From Eleftheria terrae (lineage in GTDB: Bacteria; Pseudomonadota; Gammaproteobacteria; Burkholderiales; Burkholderiaceae_C): a stretch of 64,000 nucleotides of DNA. Below are positions 42,269 through 51,516 of this stretch, one piece after another. The stretch is taken from contig NZ_CP106951.1 in assembly GCF_030419005.1 (NCBI RefSeq), positions 4,092,001 to 4,156,000 of the forward strand, written 5' to 3'. The position numbers and the translations under genes are program-made. Under the pieces are notes generated by a model. It was given only the letters and a program-made list of their open reading frames with translations, was not told the origin of the DNA and did not search any database. Position 1 is the stretch's first letter. The number at the start of each line of letters is the position of its first letter.

Positions 42269-42628
42269 TCACACGGTCGGATCATCGATCAGCGGCTTCT
42301 CGTGCCGGTGCTCGCTGCGCCGGCCGAGCGTCGATTCCAGCGCGCGCTGCAGCTTGCCGCTGGCGCCTCGCACCGCCTGGTCCACCGTCGCGGCATGGTC
42401 GCTCACGGCCACTGGCTCGCTGCCGGTGACGCGGGCTTCCAGCATGCAGCGGATGTCGGCCGGGCCGGTCTTGTGGCTGCTGTTGACGTCGTTGAGGTGG
42501 ACCTCGATGCGGGTCAGCCTCTCGTCGAAGCGATCCAGCGCGCTTTCGAGGATTTCTTCGACATCGCGTGCGAGGGTGGCGCTGCCACTGAGGATGTTGT
42601 CTGTGTTGAGCTGCACATGCATAGGCAT
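42269..42628 (-). CDS. HPF/RaiA-like ribosome-associated protein
   Basis: This 119-residue protein starts MPMHVQLNTDNILSGS and has the HPF/RaiA fold pattern: a first beta strand, an Asp/Glu helix (VEEILESALDRFDERLTRIE) and RCMLEARVTGSEPVAV. RaiA-type proteins bind idle ribosomes under stress. GGAG lies 6 nt before the ATG. Sequence is divergent from textbook members, so the family call is moderate. Confidence 0.75.
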   Translation of the reverse strand: MPMHVQLNTDNILSGSATLARDVEEILESALDRFDERLTRIEVHLNDVNSSHKTGPADIRCMLEARVTGSEPVAVSDHAATVDQAVRGASGKLQRALESTLGRRSEHRHEKPLIDDPTV

Positions 42629-42663
42629 CGTTCTCCGGTTTCTTGGGGCCGCAGGCCCCGGGG

Positions 42664-42990
42664 TCAATGAAGCTGGTGCTTGAGTTGCGAAAGCTCGTCG
42701 TGGGCCTGGCGCACCGCCTGGGCCAGGCTGTCGTCCATGTCGCCGGCGCGGCGGCAAGCGGCCATCGCGCGGTCGCCCAGCGCCTCCAGCGTGCCGACCC
42801 ATTGGCGGATGTGCTGCTCGTCGTCGTCGGTCTGCATCATCCTGGCGGCCTCGTGCGAACGCAGGTCCAGTTCGCTGATGCAGCTGCGCAGGTCCTGAGG
42901 AACATGGTCGGCCGATTCGCAAGCCTGGGCGGCGCGGCTGACGCACTGCTCGATCCGGTCCATGTGCTGCTTCACTTCGTTCATCTGCAT
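42664..42990 (-). CDS. Hypothetical helical protein, 108 residues
   Basis: It starts MQMNEVKQHMDRIEQ and is almost wholly helical, with His, Gln, Cys and acid residues (ARMMQTDDDEQHIRQWVGTL). It lies 35 nt before the RaiA-like gene on the same strand. The composition recalls small metal-binding four-helix proteins, but I do not recognise the family. Confidence 0.6.
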   Translation of the reverse strand: MQMNEVKQHMDRIEQCVSRAAQACESADHVPQDLRSCISELDLRSHEAARMMQTDDDEQHIRQWVGTLEALGDRAMAACRRAGDMDDSLAQAVRQAHDELSQLKHQLH

Positions 42991-43232
42991 TGACGTACTC
43001 CTTGCGTTGGCCACGGCACGGTCCAGAAGCGCTGCCGGACGGCAGCGGCCGCGGCGGGTCGACTCTGCCGGAGCGGTGACGGGCGGTGGGCTGTCCCGCC
43101 AGGACCCGTCCTGGGTGCGGTTCCGGCATCTGGCGGCACTGGCCCGCCTTGCGGAGCGGGCCAGTGCCGCACCCGATGGACCTGCACGCGGTATGCCTGC
43201 CCGGCCTGCGGTGTCCGCAATGAAGCCGGCGA

Positions 43233-44144
43233 TCAGTGCGACGGGGGGCGGCCGCCCGGCGTCGGCAAGGGTGGGTCGGTCGCCTCCTGCAAGGACTGGC
43301 CGGCGTCCTCCGGCCGGGGCCAGTGGTCGCGCTCGAAGGCGCCGGACCGGTCGAGCCGCTCGCGTGGAAGCCTGAGCACCACGTCGTCGTCGCGGCTGGC
43401 CGGGATGCTGAAGGCCGGCAGCGGCAGGGGCAGCAGCCGTTCCGAGGCGGCGCTGCGGCGGCCCAGCTCGAGCACCACGTACTGCACGCGGCCCGAGGCA
43501 AGGTTGACCACGATGTCGTCCAGCGCTCCCGTGCTCCGGCCCTGGTTGTCGTCGACCGGGCGCTGCAGCAATTCGCTCACGCGCAGCAGGCGCTGGTCCG
43601 GCAGGTTGAGGGGCGAGACCGTCGGCCCGAAGTGCCGCTCCAGTGCGGCCCGGTAGCGCTTGTCGCTCCAGTCCGGCCAGCGTTCTCGGGGGAACCCGGG
43701 CGCCTGCCGCAACTCCTCCTGCCTGACGTTCAGCAGCAGCTCCCCGGCTTCGCCGGTCGGGCGCAGCAAGGCCACCGGATAGGCAAACAGCTGGCGGCCG
43801 AGCCCGAGCACCGGGCGGAAGGCAAGCACCGCGTAGTGCAGGCGCTGGTTGTTGACGTCCAGCACCAGGTCGCGCACTTCCCCCAGGTGCTCGCCGCCCG
43901 GCGTGCGGACCGGCTTGCCGATCAGGCGCGAAGCCCGCAGGTCGATGTTGCCGCCAGCACCGCCGCCGCCGGCCGGGTCGCCGCTCATGTCCTGGGAGGC
44001 GGCGCCGGCAGGCACCGCCAGCCCCTGCGGTGCCGGCTCCTGTGCTGCGCCCGCGACCGGGCTGGCGGCGAGTGCGGCCATGGCGAGCAGCAGGGCAGGG
44101 CGTCGATGGGGCGGCGATGACGTGTTGGCGGGGGATTGCGGCAT
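43233..44144 (-). CDS. Periplasmic protein with two PRC-barrel domains
   Basis: This 303-residue protein has a signal peptide (PALLLAMAALAASPVAGAA) and two PRC-barrel units: RASRLIGKPVRTPGGEHLGE with VRDLVLDVNNQRLHYAVL, and RVSELLQRPVDDNQGRSTGA with LDDIVVNLASGRVQYVVLEL. PRC-barrels bind small ligands or RNA-processing partners; here the protein is exported and its role is unknown. Confidence 0.8.
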   Translation of the reverse strand: MPQSPANTSSPPHRRPALLLAMAALAASPVAGAAQEPAPQGLAVPAGAASQDMSGDPAGGGGAGGNIDLRASRLIGKPVRTPGGEHLGEVRDLVLDVNNQRLHYAVLAFRPVLGLGRQLFAYPVALLRPTGEAGELLLNVRQEELRQAPGFPRERWPDWSDKRYRAALERHFGPTVSPLNLPDQRLLRVSELLQRPVDDNQGRSTGALDDIVVNLASGRVQYVVLELGRRSAASERLLPLPLPAFSIPASRDDDVVLRLPRERLDRSGAFERDHWPRPEDAGQSLQEATDPPLPTPGGRPPSH

Positions 44145-44620
44145 GGCGGTCCGTGCGGCCGGAGGCGGCAACAGCGCCGAGCAAATGCCGAACCCAGCCT
44201 GTCTGAAAAAGCAAGACAGGCAAACCAGGAGCCCGTCGAACCGACGGCATGGTGGCCGCCATGCCGCATGACGGCCGGCCCCACGGCCCGAGAGGTACAG
44301 GCCACATTTCTTCACCACTCGACGTGGACGAGCTGGTCCCGTGCAGCGGGACAGGCTGTGATTCGAGTGTCGGTGACCCGGGAGGCCGGGACACCTCGAT
44401 CATTGCCGCCTCCCAGGGGCTCCGACATCCTCTGCCGCGCAGACGGGCACCCTGCACCGGCCCTTGCCACCCGCAAGCGGCCCGCAGGGGCCCGCTGCGC
44501 CGCAACCCAGGCACGACGAAGGCCCGACCGAGGCCTGTTCCAGGCCGCCTGCTCCGCCGGCTCCAGCCGGCGAGGCAGGCACCCAGCGGTTTCAGAACCA
44601 ACGACAACGGAGACAAAGAG
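44145..44620. other. Divergent intergenic region between the PRC-barrel and OmpW-like genes
   Basis: These 476 nt are open in several frames but none has protein-like content. I see no clear promoter, dyad or PIP box. Confidence 0.45.
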
Positions 44621-45673
44621 ATGACCCGCCTGCAGCGGCCCGCCTCGCGCGGCCTTCGACCCCACACCCTCGCCATCGCCCTGGCGGCGCTGGCCAACCT
44701 GGCTTGCGCCGAGACCTCGGTGATGCACGAGCCCTGGCAAGGGCCGGGGGACACCGCCGGCGGCGCTGCCGCGGCAACGGCCACGGCGCCGACCAACGAC
44801 ACGACGCTGGCGCAGGCCACGCCCGCGGCCGCGCCTGCACCTCAGCTCAACCTGGCGCCCAAGCGGCGCTGGTTCGTGCGCATCGGCGCCGCAGGGCTGA
44901 AGCTCAACGACAAGTCGACCAACGTGCGCGACATCACCGGCCCGGTGCTGCGCGCCAGCGACCATCCCATCCTGCCGCTGCTGGCACCGGGGGTCGATGC
45001 CTTCGGCACGCCCGGCGGCGTGACGGTCGATGTGAAGAACTCGGTCTCGATGTTCGGCAGTGTCGGCACGTTCCTCGACGACCACTGGGCGGTCGAAGGC
45101 CTGGTGCTGGCACTGCCCTTCAAGCACGACATCGACGGCAAGGGCACCATCGCCAGGCTGGGCAAGGTGGCGACGGTCAAGCAGCTGCCGCCGACCTTGA
45201 TCCTGCACCGCTACTTCGGCGACTTCAATGACCGCTTCAGGCCCTCGCTGGGCATCGGCCTGAACTACACCAAGTTCTTCGAGGCGAAGGCGACGCCCGC
45301 GTTGGAGTCCTACACCGGCGGGCCGACGAAGATCAAGATGAAGCCGTCCTGGGGCTTGGGGTTGTTCGCCGGTGCGCAATATGCGCTTACCGAAAGACTG
45401 CACCTGAAGATGACCCTCGGATATGTTCGTGTCCGCACGACTGCAACGATGACCACGAGGAACACCATGCTGTCAGGCAGTTCCCCGGTACTGCAGGACT
45501 ACCCGTATCCGGTGAACCAGATCCCGTCCGACGAGGTGGCCCGCGAGGCAATGGACAATCTGGTGGAGCAGGTGGCTGCGGGGCGCGGGGGCAACCTCGG
45601 CACCTTCCAGCGCAAGATCCGGTCGGAGCTCGATCCTTACGTCGTCTTGCTGAGCGTGGGCTATTCGTTCTGA
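44621..45673 (+). CDS. OmpW-family outer-membrane protein
   Basis: This 350-residue protein has a signal peptide (HTLAIALAALANLACA) and OmpW-like features: RWFVRIGAAGLKLNDKS near residue 83, VSMFGSVGTFLDDHWAVEGL, QLPPTLILHRYFGD, FRPSLGIGLNYTKFF and a terminal strand ending VGYSF with aromatic last residue. OmpW proteins are eight-stranded barrels that pass small hydrophobic molecules. It is longer than usual (about 200-230) because of the N-terminal linker and loops. Confidence 0.85.
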   Translation: MTRLQRPASRGLRPHTLAIALAALANLACAETSVMHEPWQGPGDTAGGAAAATATAPTNDTTLAQATPAAAPAPQLNLAPKRRWFVRIGAAGLKLNDKSTNVRDITGPVLRASDHPILPLLAPGVDAFGTPGGVTVDVKNSVSMFGSVGTFLDDHWAVEGLVLALPFKHDIDGKGTIARLGKVATVKQLPPTLILHRYFGDFNDRFRPSLGIGLNYTKFFEAKATPALESYTGGPTKIKMKPSWGLGLFAGAQYALTERLHLKMTLGYVRVRTTATMTTRNTMLSGSSPVLQDYPYPVNQIPSDEVAREAMDNLVEQVAAGRGGNLGTFQRKIRSELDPYVVLLSVGYSF

Positions 45674-45832
45674 GCGTTGTCCGCGGCCAGGCAGCCGCAG
45701 GCGCCGGAGCGAGGGCGGTGCCGGTGCCGGGGTCCGACTCCCGGGCCGGGGCGTCTTCGCTGATGGCCCCTGCGGTGCCCGCAGGCTGCGGCCTGCCACC
45801 GGCTACGTTGTCTGCATCGAGGTAAATTGTCC

Positions 45833-46984
45833 ATGCGAGCAAACTATCTGACCGGTCCCGTGAGGGCCAGGGTGCCGCTGAATGGCTGGCGTGCTGCTTC
45901 GGGCAGCAGCCGCGAGCCCACTGCAGCGGTCTACGAGTCGGCCGTCACGTTGGTGCGCCTGCTGCTCAGGCACGGCGTCAGCGAAGCCGAGGTGGAAGGC
46001 ACCACCGGCATCTCGCTGGAGCGCACCCGGCACCCCGACGCACGGGTGCCGGTCTCCCAGATCGAGCGGCTGTGGCAGATGGCGGCCGATCGCCTGCGCC
46101 ATCCGGCCATCGCGCTCGAGCTGCACCACCACTATCCCGAGAACAAGCTGCACTTCGTCGCCCACCTCGGCATGCGCTGCGCCAACATGCGCTCGGCCAT
46201 CGAGCACTGGCGCAAGTACGCCTTCCTGGTCTCGGAGATCGATGATGTCGACTATGTCGTCGAAGGCAGCACCGCCCGCTTCATCTACAGCTGCCGCGAT
46301 CCTCGCTACACCGCGCGCTGGTTCGCCGAGCACTTCCTGTCGGTGGCGCTGTGGTTCGCCAAGTGCTTCACCGGCCACACGCTGAAGCTGAGCACTGTGC
46401 GCTTCATGCATGCCGCCCCGCCTAACCGCGCGGCACATGAACGCACCTTCCAGGCCCCCATCGAGTTCGGCGCCAGCGAGAACAGCATCTCCTTCGATGC
46501 GGGCTTCCTCGACCTGCCGTTCCGCACGGCCGACAGCTACCTGCACCACTTCCTGGTCGCCAAGGCCGATGAATTGAAGGCGCGGCTGGAGCAGGAGGCA
46601 CGGGTCGAGAACCGGGTGGTGGCCGCCATCTCGCTGCTGCTCACGCGCGGGGAGGAGGTCACGCTCGACCGGGTGGCCGACTTGTTGAAGCAGTCGCCGC
46701 GGCGGCTGCGGCAGGTGCTCGAAGGCGAAGGCCAGCGCTTCCGTGACCTGTTCGACGAGGTGCGGCGCGAAGCGGCGGCGCGCTACCTGATGCAGGGCAT
46801 GTCGATCTCCCAGGTCGCGGTGTTGCTGGGCTTCTCCGAGCCGAGCGCACTGCAGCATGCCTTCCGCCGCTGGTATGACACCAGCCCCGGCGACTTCCGC
46901 CAGCGCCTGTCGGCCGGCTCGCTGGGCCTGCCGGTGTTTGACAGCCGGCCGCACGCCCCTGCCGCGACCGACGCGCACTCCTGA
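45833..46984 (+). CDS. AraC-family regulator with Arabinose_bd-type N-terminal domain
   Basis: This 383-residue protein has the N-terminal domain found in OruR/ArgR-like AraC regulators (about 25-225; VTLVRLLLRHGVSEAEVEGT, HHHYPENKLHFVAHLGMRC) and a C-terminal double HTH (about 270-365; AARYLMQGMSISQVAVLLGF, SEPSALQHAFRRWYDTSP). The ligand is unknown. The ATG has GAGG about 13 nt upstream; a TTG two codons earlier is an alternative. Confidence 0.85.
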   Translation: MRANYLTGPVRARVPLNGWRAASGSSREPTAAVYESAVTLVRLLLRHGVSEAEVEGTTGISLERTRHPDARVPVSQIERLWQMAADRLRHPAIALELHHHYPENKLHFVAHLGMRCANMRSAIEHWRKYAFLVSEIDDVDYVVEGSTARFIYSCRDPRYTARWFAEHFLSVALWFAKCFTGHTLKLSTVRFMHAAPPNRAAHERTFQAPIEFGASENSISFDAGFLDLPFRTADSYLHHFLVAKADELKARLEQEARVENRVVAAISLLLTRGEEVTLDRVADLLKQSPRRLRQVLEGEGQRFRDLFDEVRREAAARYLMQGMSISQVAVLLGFSEPSALQHAFRRWYDTSPGDFRQRLSAGSLGLPVFDSRPHAPAATDAHS

Positions 46985-47104
46985 GCCGCCTGAGCCCTCG
47001 GCACCGCACTTGCTGATTGGTGGCTGAGCGGGCCGGCCCTGGTGGCCGGCCCAGTCCGTCATCCCGTCATCACTTCGTGCTGCCATAAGAGAAGGGGGCC
47101 TTGC

Positions 47105-47797
47105 ATGTCCGCATCCGTCCGATGGTCCGAGCCTCGGGACCTCGCTCCGCCCAGAACCGAACACGCGCCTGCCCGCGACGATGTGCCGAGTGTCGAGGAC
47201 ATCGACCAGCTGCAGCGCTCGTCCTTCCAGCTGGCGGGCTGGCCGGAGTCGCCGCATCCGGACGGCGTGCTGCGCTGGGTGGCCGCGAACCACCGCTACA
47301 ACTCGCTGCTGTGGGACGAGGAAGACCAGGCCCGGCGCACCGATGTGCCGGACAGCGAGATCGCGGCGAACAAGCGGGCCATCGACCGCTACAACCAGCT
47401 ACGCAACGATGCCATCGAGTCCATCGACGACACGCTGCTGGAAGCCATGCCGGACCACCAGCCGCGCGAGGATGCCTGGGTCAACAGCGAGACCGCCGGC
47501 TCCATCGTCGACCGGCTTTCCATCAATGCGCTCAAGCTGCACCACATGCAGCTGCAGCTGGAGCGCACCGGCGTCTCGCAGGCGCATCGGCTGGCCTGCT
47601 CGTCCAAGCTGGAGCGCCTGCGCATCCAGCGGCAAGACCTGCTGCAATGCCTGGAGCGGCTGCTGCATGGCATGGCCGACGGCAGCTGCACCTTCCGCGT
47701 CTATCGCCAGTTCAAGATGTACAACGACCCGGCGCTCAACCCTTATCTCTGCGGCATGAAGGACGGCCGGTCGGCCGGCGCCGCGCTGAACTCATGA
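47105..47797 (+). CDS. DUF4254 family protein
   Basis: This 230-residue protein has the DUF4254 look: a HRYNSLLWDEEDQARRTD motif near residue 63, then AANKRAIDRYNQLRNDAIE and a helical C-terminal half with KLHHMQLQLERTG. DUF4254 genes usually sit beside GT2 and GT9 glycosyltransferases, as here, so a role in cell-surface glycan assembly is likely. Its stop overlaps the GT2 start (ATGA). Confidence 0.82.
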   Translation: MSASVRWSEPRDLAPPRTEHAPARDDVPSVEDIDQLQRSSFQLAGWPESPHPDGVLRWVAANHRYNSLLWDEEDQARRTDVPDSEIAANKRAIDRYNQLRNDAIESIDDTLLEAMPDHQPREDAWVNSETAGSIVDRLSINALKLHHMQLQLERTGVSQAHRLACSSKLERLRIQRQDLLQCLERLLHGMADGSCTFRVYRQFKMYNDPALNPYLCGMKDGRSAGAALNS

Positions 47798-48630
47798 GGG
47801 CAGCGGCCCGCGCCGATGTCCTGATCCCCACCTGCAACCGGCCCATTGCGCTGGCCGCGACGCTGGCGACCCTGGTGGGCCAGGACTTTCGCGACTTCGA
47901 TGTGGTGGTGTCCGACCAGTCGGACGGCCCGGCGGCCTTCGACACCGCCGAGGCGCGTTCCATCGTGCGGCTGCTGCAGACTCGCGGCCACCAGGTGCGC
48001 CTGCTGCGCAACCTGCCGCGGCGCGGCCTGGCGCAGCAGCGCCAGTTCCTGCTGGAGCAGGCCCGCGCCAGCGCGGTGCTGTTCCTCGACGACGATGTGC
48101 TGCTCGAACCGGAGCAGATCGGCCGCATGGTCGCAGCGCTCGAGGAGCAGGCCTGCGGCTTCGTGGGCAGCGCGGTGATCGGCCTGTCCTTCCGCGACGA
48201 TGTGCGCCCGCACCAGCAGGCGGTGGAGTTCTGGGACACGCCGGTCGAGCCGGAGCAAGTGGCGCCCGGTACGCCGCAATGGCAGCGGCATTTGCTGCAC
48301 AACGCGGCCAACCTGTGGCACGTGCAGCGCCGCCTCGGGCTCAGCCCGCAGGAGCGGCGGCTGTACAAGGTGGCCTGGACCGGCGGCTGCGTGCTCTACG
48401 ACACGGCCAAGCTGCGGGCGGCCGGCGGCTTCGAATTCTGGCGCGAGCTGCCCGAGGTGCACTGCGGCGAGGACGTGCTGGCGCAGCTGCGCGTGATGGC
48501 GCGCTTCGGCGGTTGCGGCCTGATGCCCTCGGGCGCCTATCACCAGGAGCTGCCGACCACGGTGCCCGAGCGCGACTGCGACGCGCCACAGGTGCTCGAC
48601 CCGCACGGCGTGGCAGCGGGGGTGCCATGA
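47794..48630 (+). CDS. Glycosyltransferase family 2
   Basis: This 278-residue protein has a GT-A fold: VLIPTCNRPIALAATLATL, VVVSDQSDG and the metal-binding SAVLFLDDDVLLEPEQ (DDD). It adds a sugar to a surface glycan; donor and acceptor are unknown. It overlaps its neighbours on both sides by 4 nt, so the three genes are one operon. Confidence 0.9.
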   Translation: MRAAARADVLIPTCNRPIALAATLATLVGQDFRDFDVVVSDQSDGPAAFDTAEARSIVRLLQTRGHQVRLLRNLPRRGLAQQRQFLLEQARASAVLFLDDDVLLEPEQIGRMVAALEEQACGFVGSAVIGLSFRDDVRPHQQAVEFWDTPVEPEQVAPGTPQWQRHLLHNAANLWHVQRRLGLSPQERRLYKVAWTGGCVLYDTAKLRAAGGFEFWRELPEVHCGEDVLAQLRVMARFGGCGLMPSGAYHQELPTTVPERDCDAPQVLDPHGVAAGVP

Positions 48631-49853
48631 GGCCGGCGCCATTCGACGCCACCGGGGCGGCCGGAGGTGGCCCGGCCAGCGCAAGCACCTCGCTCTGCCC
48701 GGGCAGCCCGGGCGGCGTGTTCGCCGGGCGCGGCGAGCGGCTGCCTGGCGTGCGCTCCATCGCCGTGCTGCGCGCCAATGCGGTGGGCGACTTCGTGCTG
48801 GCCCTGCCGGCGCTGGAAGCGCTGCGCCAGGCCTATCCGGACGCCCACATCACCTTGCTCGGCCGTGCCTGGCATGCGGCCTTCCTGAGCGGGAGACCGT
48901 CGCCGCTGGACGAGGTGGTGGTGTTGCCGGCGATCGCCGGCGTCAGCGTGCCGCCCGAGGGCGACGAGGACCGCGCCGCCTGCGACGCCCTGGTGGCGCG
49001 GCTGCAGGCGCGCCGCTTCGACCTGGCGCTGCAGCTGCATGGCGGCGGCCGCTACAGCAACCCGCTGGTGCAGCGCCTGCAGGCCCGCTACACCGCCGGC
49101 CTGCAGGCCGCCGATGCGCCGCCCCTGGACCGCACCCTGCCATATCGCGAGTTCCAGCCCGAGGTGCTGCGGCTGCTGGAGACGGTGGCGCTGGTCGGTG
49201 CGGCAGGCCGCCAGGTCGAGCCGCGCCTGGTGACCACCCCGCGCGACCGGGCGGAAGCCGACGCGGCGTTGCCGCCCAGCGGGCGTCCGCTGGTGGTGCT
49301 GCAGCCGGGGGCCACCGATCCCCGGCGCTGCTGGTCGCCCGCGCATTTCGCGGCGGTCGGTGACCACTTTGCCGAGCAGGGCGCCGAGGTCGCCATCAAC
49401 GGCACCGAGGCCGAGGCGCCGGCCGTGCAGGCGGTGCTGCAGGCCATGCGGCATCGCGCCCGGGCGCGCGACCTCGGGGGGCGGCTGTCGCTGGGGGGCC
49501 TGCTCGGGCTGCTGGCCCGGGCGCGGCTGCTGGTGTCCAACGACACCGGGCCGGCCCACCTGGCGCGTGCCATCGACGTGCCGACGGTGGTGGTCTACTG
49601 GATCGGCAACCTCAGTGGCTATGGCCCGGTGAGCGCGGCGCGGCACGCGGTGGCGCTGTCCTGGCGGCTGGACTGCCCGGCCTGCGGCCGCAACTGCGTC
49701 GGGGTGGACTGCGGCCACCCCGATTCCTTCGTCGACGACGTCAGCCCGGCCGAGGTCATCAGCCTCGCCGAGCCGCTGTACCGTCCGGACCGGCCGACCG
49801 GCGTGGACGACCCGGCGCCGCTGCCATCGGCGCTCGGCCTGCGCCGGGCATAG
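48627..49853 (+). CDS. Glycosyltransferase family 9 (heptosyltransferase type)
   Basis: This 408-residue protein has the GT9 marks: IAVLRANAVGDFVLALPALE, DLALQLHGGGRYSNPLVQ, VVLQPGATDPRRCWSPAHFA and VSNDTGPAHLARAIDVPTVV. The C-terminus carries four Cys (CPACGRNCVGVDCGH), unusual and possibly metal-binding. It probably transfers heptose or a related sugar to the LPS core. Its 3' end overlaps the convergent GT9 gene by 95 bp. Confidence 0.9.
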   Translation: MRPAPFDATGAAGGGPASASTSLCPGSPGGVFAGRGERLPGVRSIAVLRANAVGDFVLALPALEALRQAYPDAHITLLGRAWHAAFLSGRPSPLDEVVVLPAIAGVSVPPEGDEDRAACDALVARLQARRFDLALQLHGGGRYSNPLVQRLQARYTAGLQAADAPPLDRTLPYREFQPEVLRLLETVALVGAAGRQVEPRLVTTPRDRAEADAALPPSGRPLVVLQPGATDPRRCWSPAHFAAVGDHFAEQGAEVAINGTEAEAPAVQAVLQAMRHRARARDLGGRLSLGGLLGLLARARLLVSNDTGPAHLARAIDVPTVVVYWIGNLSGYGPVSAARHAVALSWRLDCPACGRNCVGVDCGHPDSFVDDVSPAEVISLAEPLYRPDRPTGVDDPAPLPSALGLRRA

Positions 49854-50889
49854 CCTGCAGCGAGGCCGGCAGGGCCAGCAGGGGCCAGGCCGCCTCGATC
49901 ACCTCGTCCGGCGTGACCGCATCGCCGTGGCCGGTGCTGCCGACCACGCAACGGTGGCGCAGCGGGTCCAGCGGGGCCCAGCGGCGCGGGTCGGTGGCGA
50001 AGAAGATCACCACGCTTGGCACCGGCAGCGCCGCCGCGATGTGCGCCACCCCGGTGTCGTTGGACACCAGCAGGCGGGCGCGCGACAGCAGGGCCGCCAG
50101 CGCACCGACCGAGAGGTCGCGCGCGGCGTTGACCGACGGTGCGCGCATGTGTTCCTGCACCTCGCTCGCCAGCGCGTGTTCGGAGGCGTCGCCGGTGATC
50201 ACGATGCGCCAGCCGTTGCAGGCGAGCGCGTCGCCCACGGCGGCGAAGTGCCGGGGACTCCAGCGCTTGGCCGCCATGCGGGCGCCCGGGTGCAGGCACA
50301 GGAAGCCGCCGGGCGGCAGCTCGTCGAGGTCCGGATGGCGGGCCAGCTCGGCGAAATCGGACGAGAGCAGTGGAAAGGCCGGCTGGTCGTCGTCGGCCAC
50401 GCCGCCCAGGTGCTTCACCAGGCACAGGTTGCGGTGGATCTCGTGCAACTGGTCGGGGTAGGGCCAGTAGCGCCCGCCGGCCACCGCCAGTTCGTCGGCC
50501 GGGGTGCCGGCATGGAAGCCCGCGGTGCGGCGGGCGCCCAGCGCCTGAACGATGGTGTTGCTGACGGTGCCGCTGCCGTGCATCTGCACGGCCAGGTCGA
50601 AGCGGCGCGCGCGCATCTGCCGCGCCCAGGCCTCGAAGGTGGCGGCATCGCCCGGCTGCTCCGGCAAGGCCGGATGGCCGGGAAAGGCGACGAAATCATC
50701 GATCCAGCGGATGCCCTCGGCGGCCAGCCGCGTCGCCAGCTGGCGGGCCCACGGCAGGCCGATGAGGGTGATGTGGGCCTGGGGGAAGCGCTGGCGCAAG
50801 GCCCGCAGCGCCGGTGTGGCGCATACCAGGTCTCCGAGCTTGAGGGCCCGGAAGACGGCGATCTTCTCGGGCGGCTCCACGTCATGCAT
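49759..50889 (-). CDS. Glycosyltransferase family 9 (heptosyltransferase type)
   Basis: This 376-residue protein shares the GT9 pattern with its neighbour: AVFRALKLGDLVCATPALRA, DLAVQMHGSGTVSNTIVQAL, CLHPGARMAAKRWSPRHFAA, VSNDTGVAHIAAALPVPSVV. The start at 50889 has AGGAG at 7 nt; an ATG seven codons earlier lacks one. The last 30 residues are Pro/Arg/Ala rich and lie in the 95-bp overlap with the convergent gene, so the true stop may have drifted. Confidence 0.9.
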   Translation of the reverse strand: MHDVEPPEKIAVFRALKLGDLVCATPALRALRQRFPQAHITLIGLPWARQLATRLAAEGIRWIDDFVAFPGHPALPEQPGDAATFEAWARQMRARRFDLAVQMHGSGTVSNTIVQALGARRTAGFHAGTPADELAVAGGRYWPYPDQLHEIHRNLCLVKHLGGVADDDQPAFPLLSSDFAELARHPDLDELPPGGFLCLHPGARMAAKRWSPRHFAAVGDALACNGWRIVITGDASEHALASEVQEHMRAPSVNAARDLSVGALAALLSRARLLVSNDTGVAHIAAALPVPSVVIFFATDPRRWAPLDPLRHRCVVGSTGHGDAVTPDEVIEAAWPLLALPASLQAMPGAGRAPMAAAPGRPRRSAGPDGTAARRG

Positions 50890-50937
50890 GGCGGGACTCC
50901 TGAGGGACATCCCCGGAGTCCAGCAAGCCCTGTTCCG

Positions 50938-51393
50938 TCAGCCGGCCTGCGGCGGCACCGGCGGCTTCAGGCCCACGCCAAGCCGGTTCCAGGCGTTGAT
51001 GCTGGCAATGGCGTAGCTCAGCTCGGCGATCTCGGTATCGCTGAAGTGCTCGCGCAGCGCCTCGAACTCGGTGTCGCCGGGGGCCGTGCACGGCAGGGCG
51101 GTGAGCATTTCCGCCCATTGCAGCGCGGCACGTTCGCGCGCGTCGAAGAACGGCGCCTCGCGCCAACCGGGCAGGCTGTTGAGGCGGCGCGGGTCTTCGT
51201 CGTGCGCGATCAGGTCGCGCCAGTGCATGTCGATGCAGAAGGCGCAGCCGTTCATCTGCGACACCCGCAGGTAGATCAGGTCGAGCAGCCGGGTGCCCAG
51301 GCTGCCCTGGTGCAGCACGGTGTGCAGGCTGCCCAGGGCCTGGTAGGCGCGCGGGGCGAGGGTGCGGTATTCGACACGGGGGGCTTGCGTCAT
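50938..51393 (-). CDS. AhpD-like carboxymuconolactone decarboxylase family protein
   Basis: This 151-residue protein has the alkylhydroperoxidase core motif NGCAFCIDMHWRD (CxxC with His) and the family helix pattern (YLRVSQM, ELSYAIASINAWNRLGVGL). Such proteins reduce peroxides with a thiol pair. It is not an operon partner of the GT9 gene in any clear sense, though on the same strand. Confidence 0.9.
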   Translation of the reverse strand: MTQAPRVEYRTLAPRAYQALGSLHTVLHQGSLGTRLLDLIYLRVSQMNGCAFCIDMHWRDLIAHDEDPRRLNSLPGWREAPFFDARERAALQWAEMLTALPCTAPGDTEFEALREHFSDTEIAELSYAIASINAWNRLGVGLKPPVPPQAG

Positions 51394-51516
51394 GTGAAGG
51401 TCCTGGGAGGTGGATGTCGGGCGCGGCACCGTTTGCCGCGGCTCCCCTTCATGACGACACGGCCGGCCCGTGTGTGACATGCGCCCGGCGGTGCTGCCGG
51501 GCGCCTGGCCGGCGGC

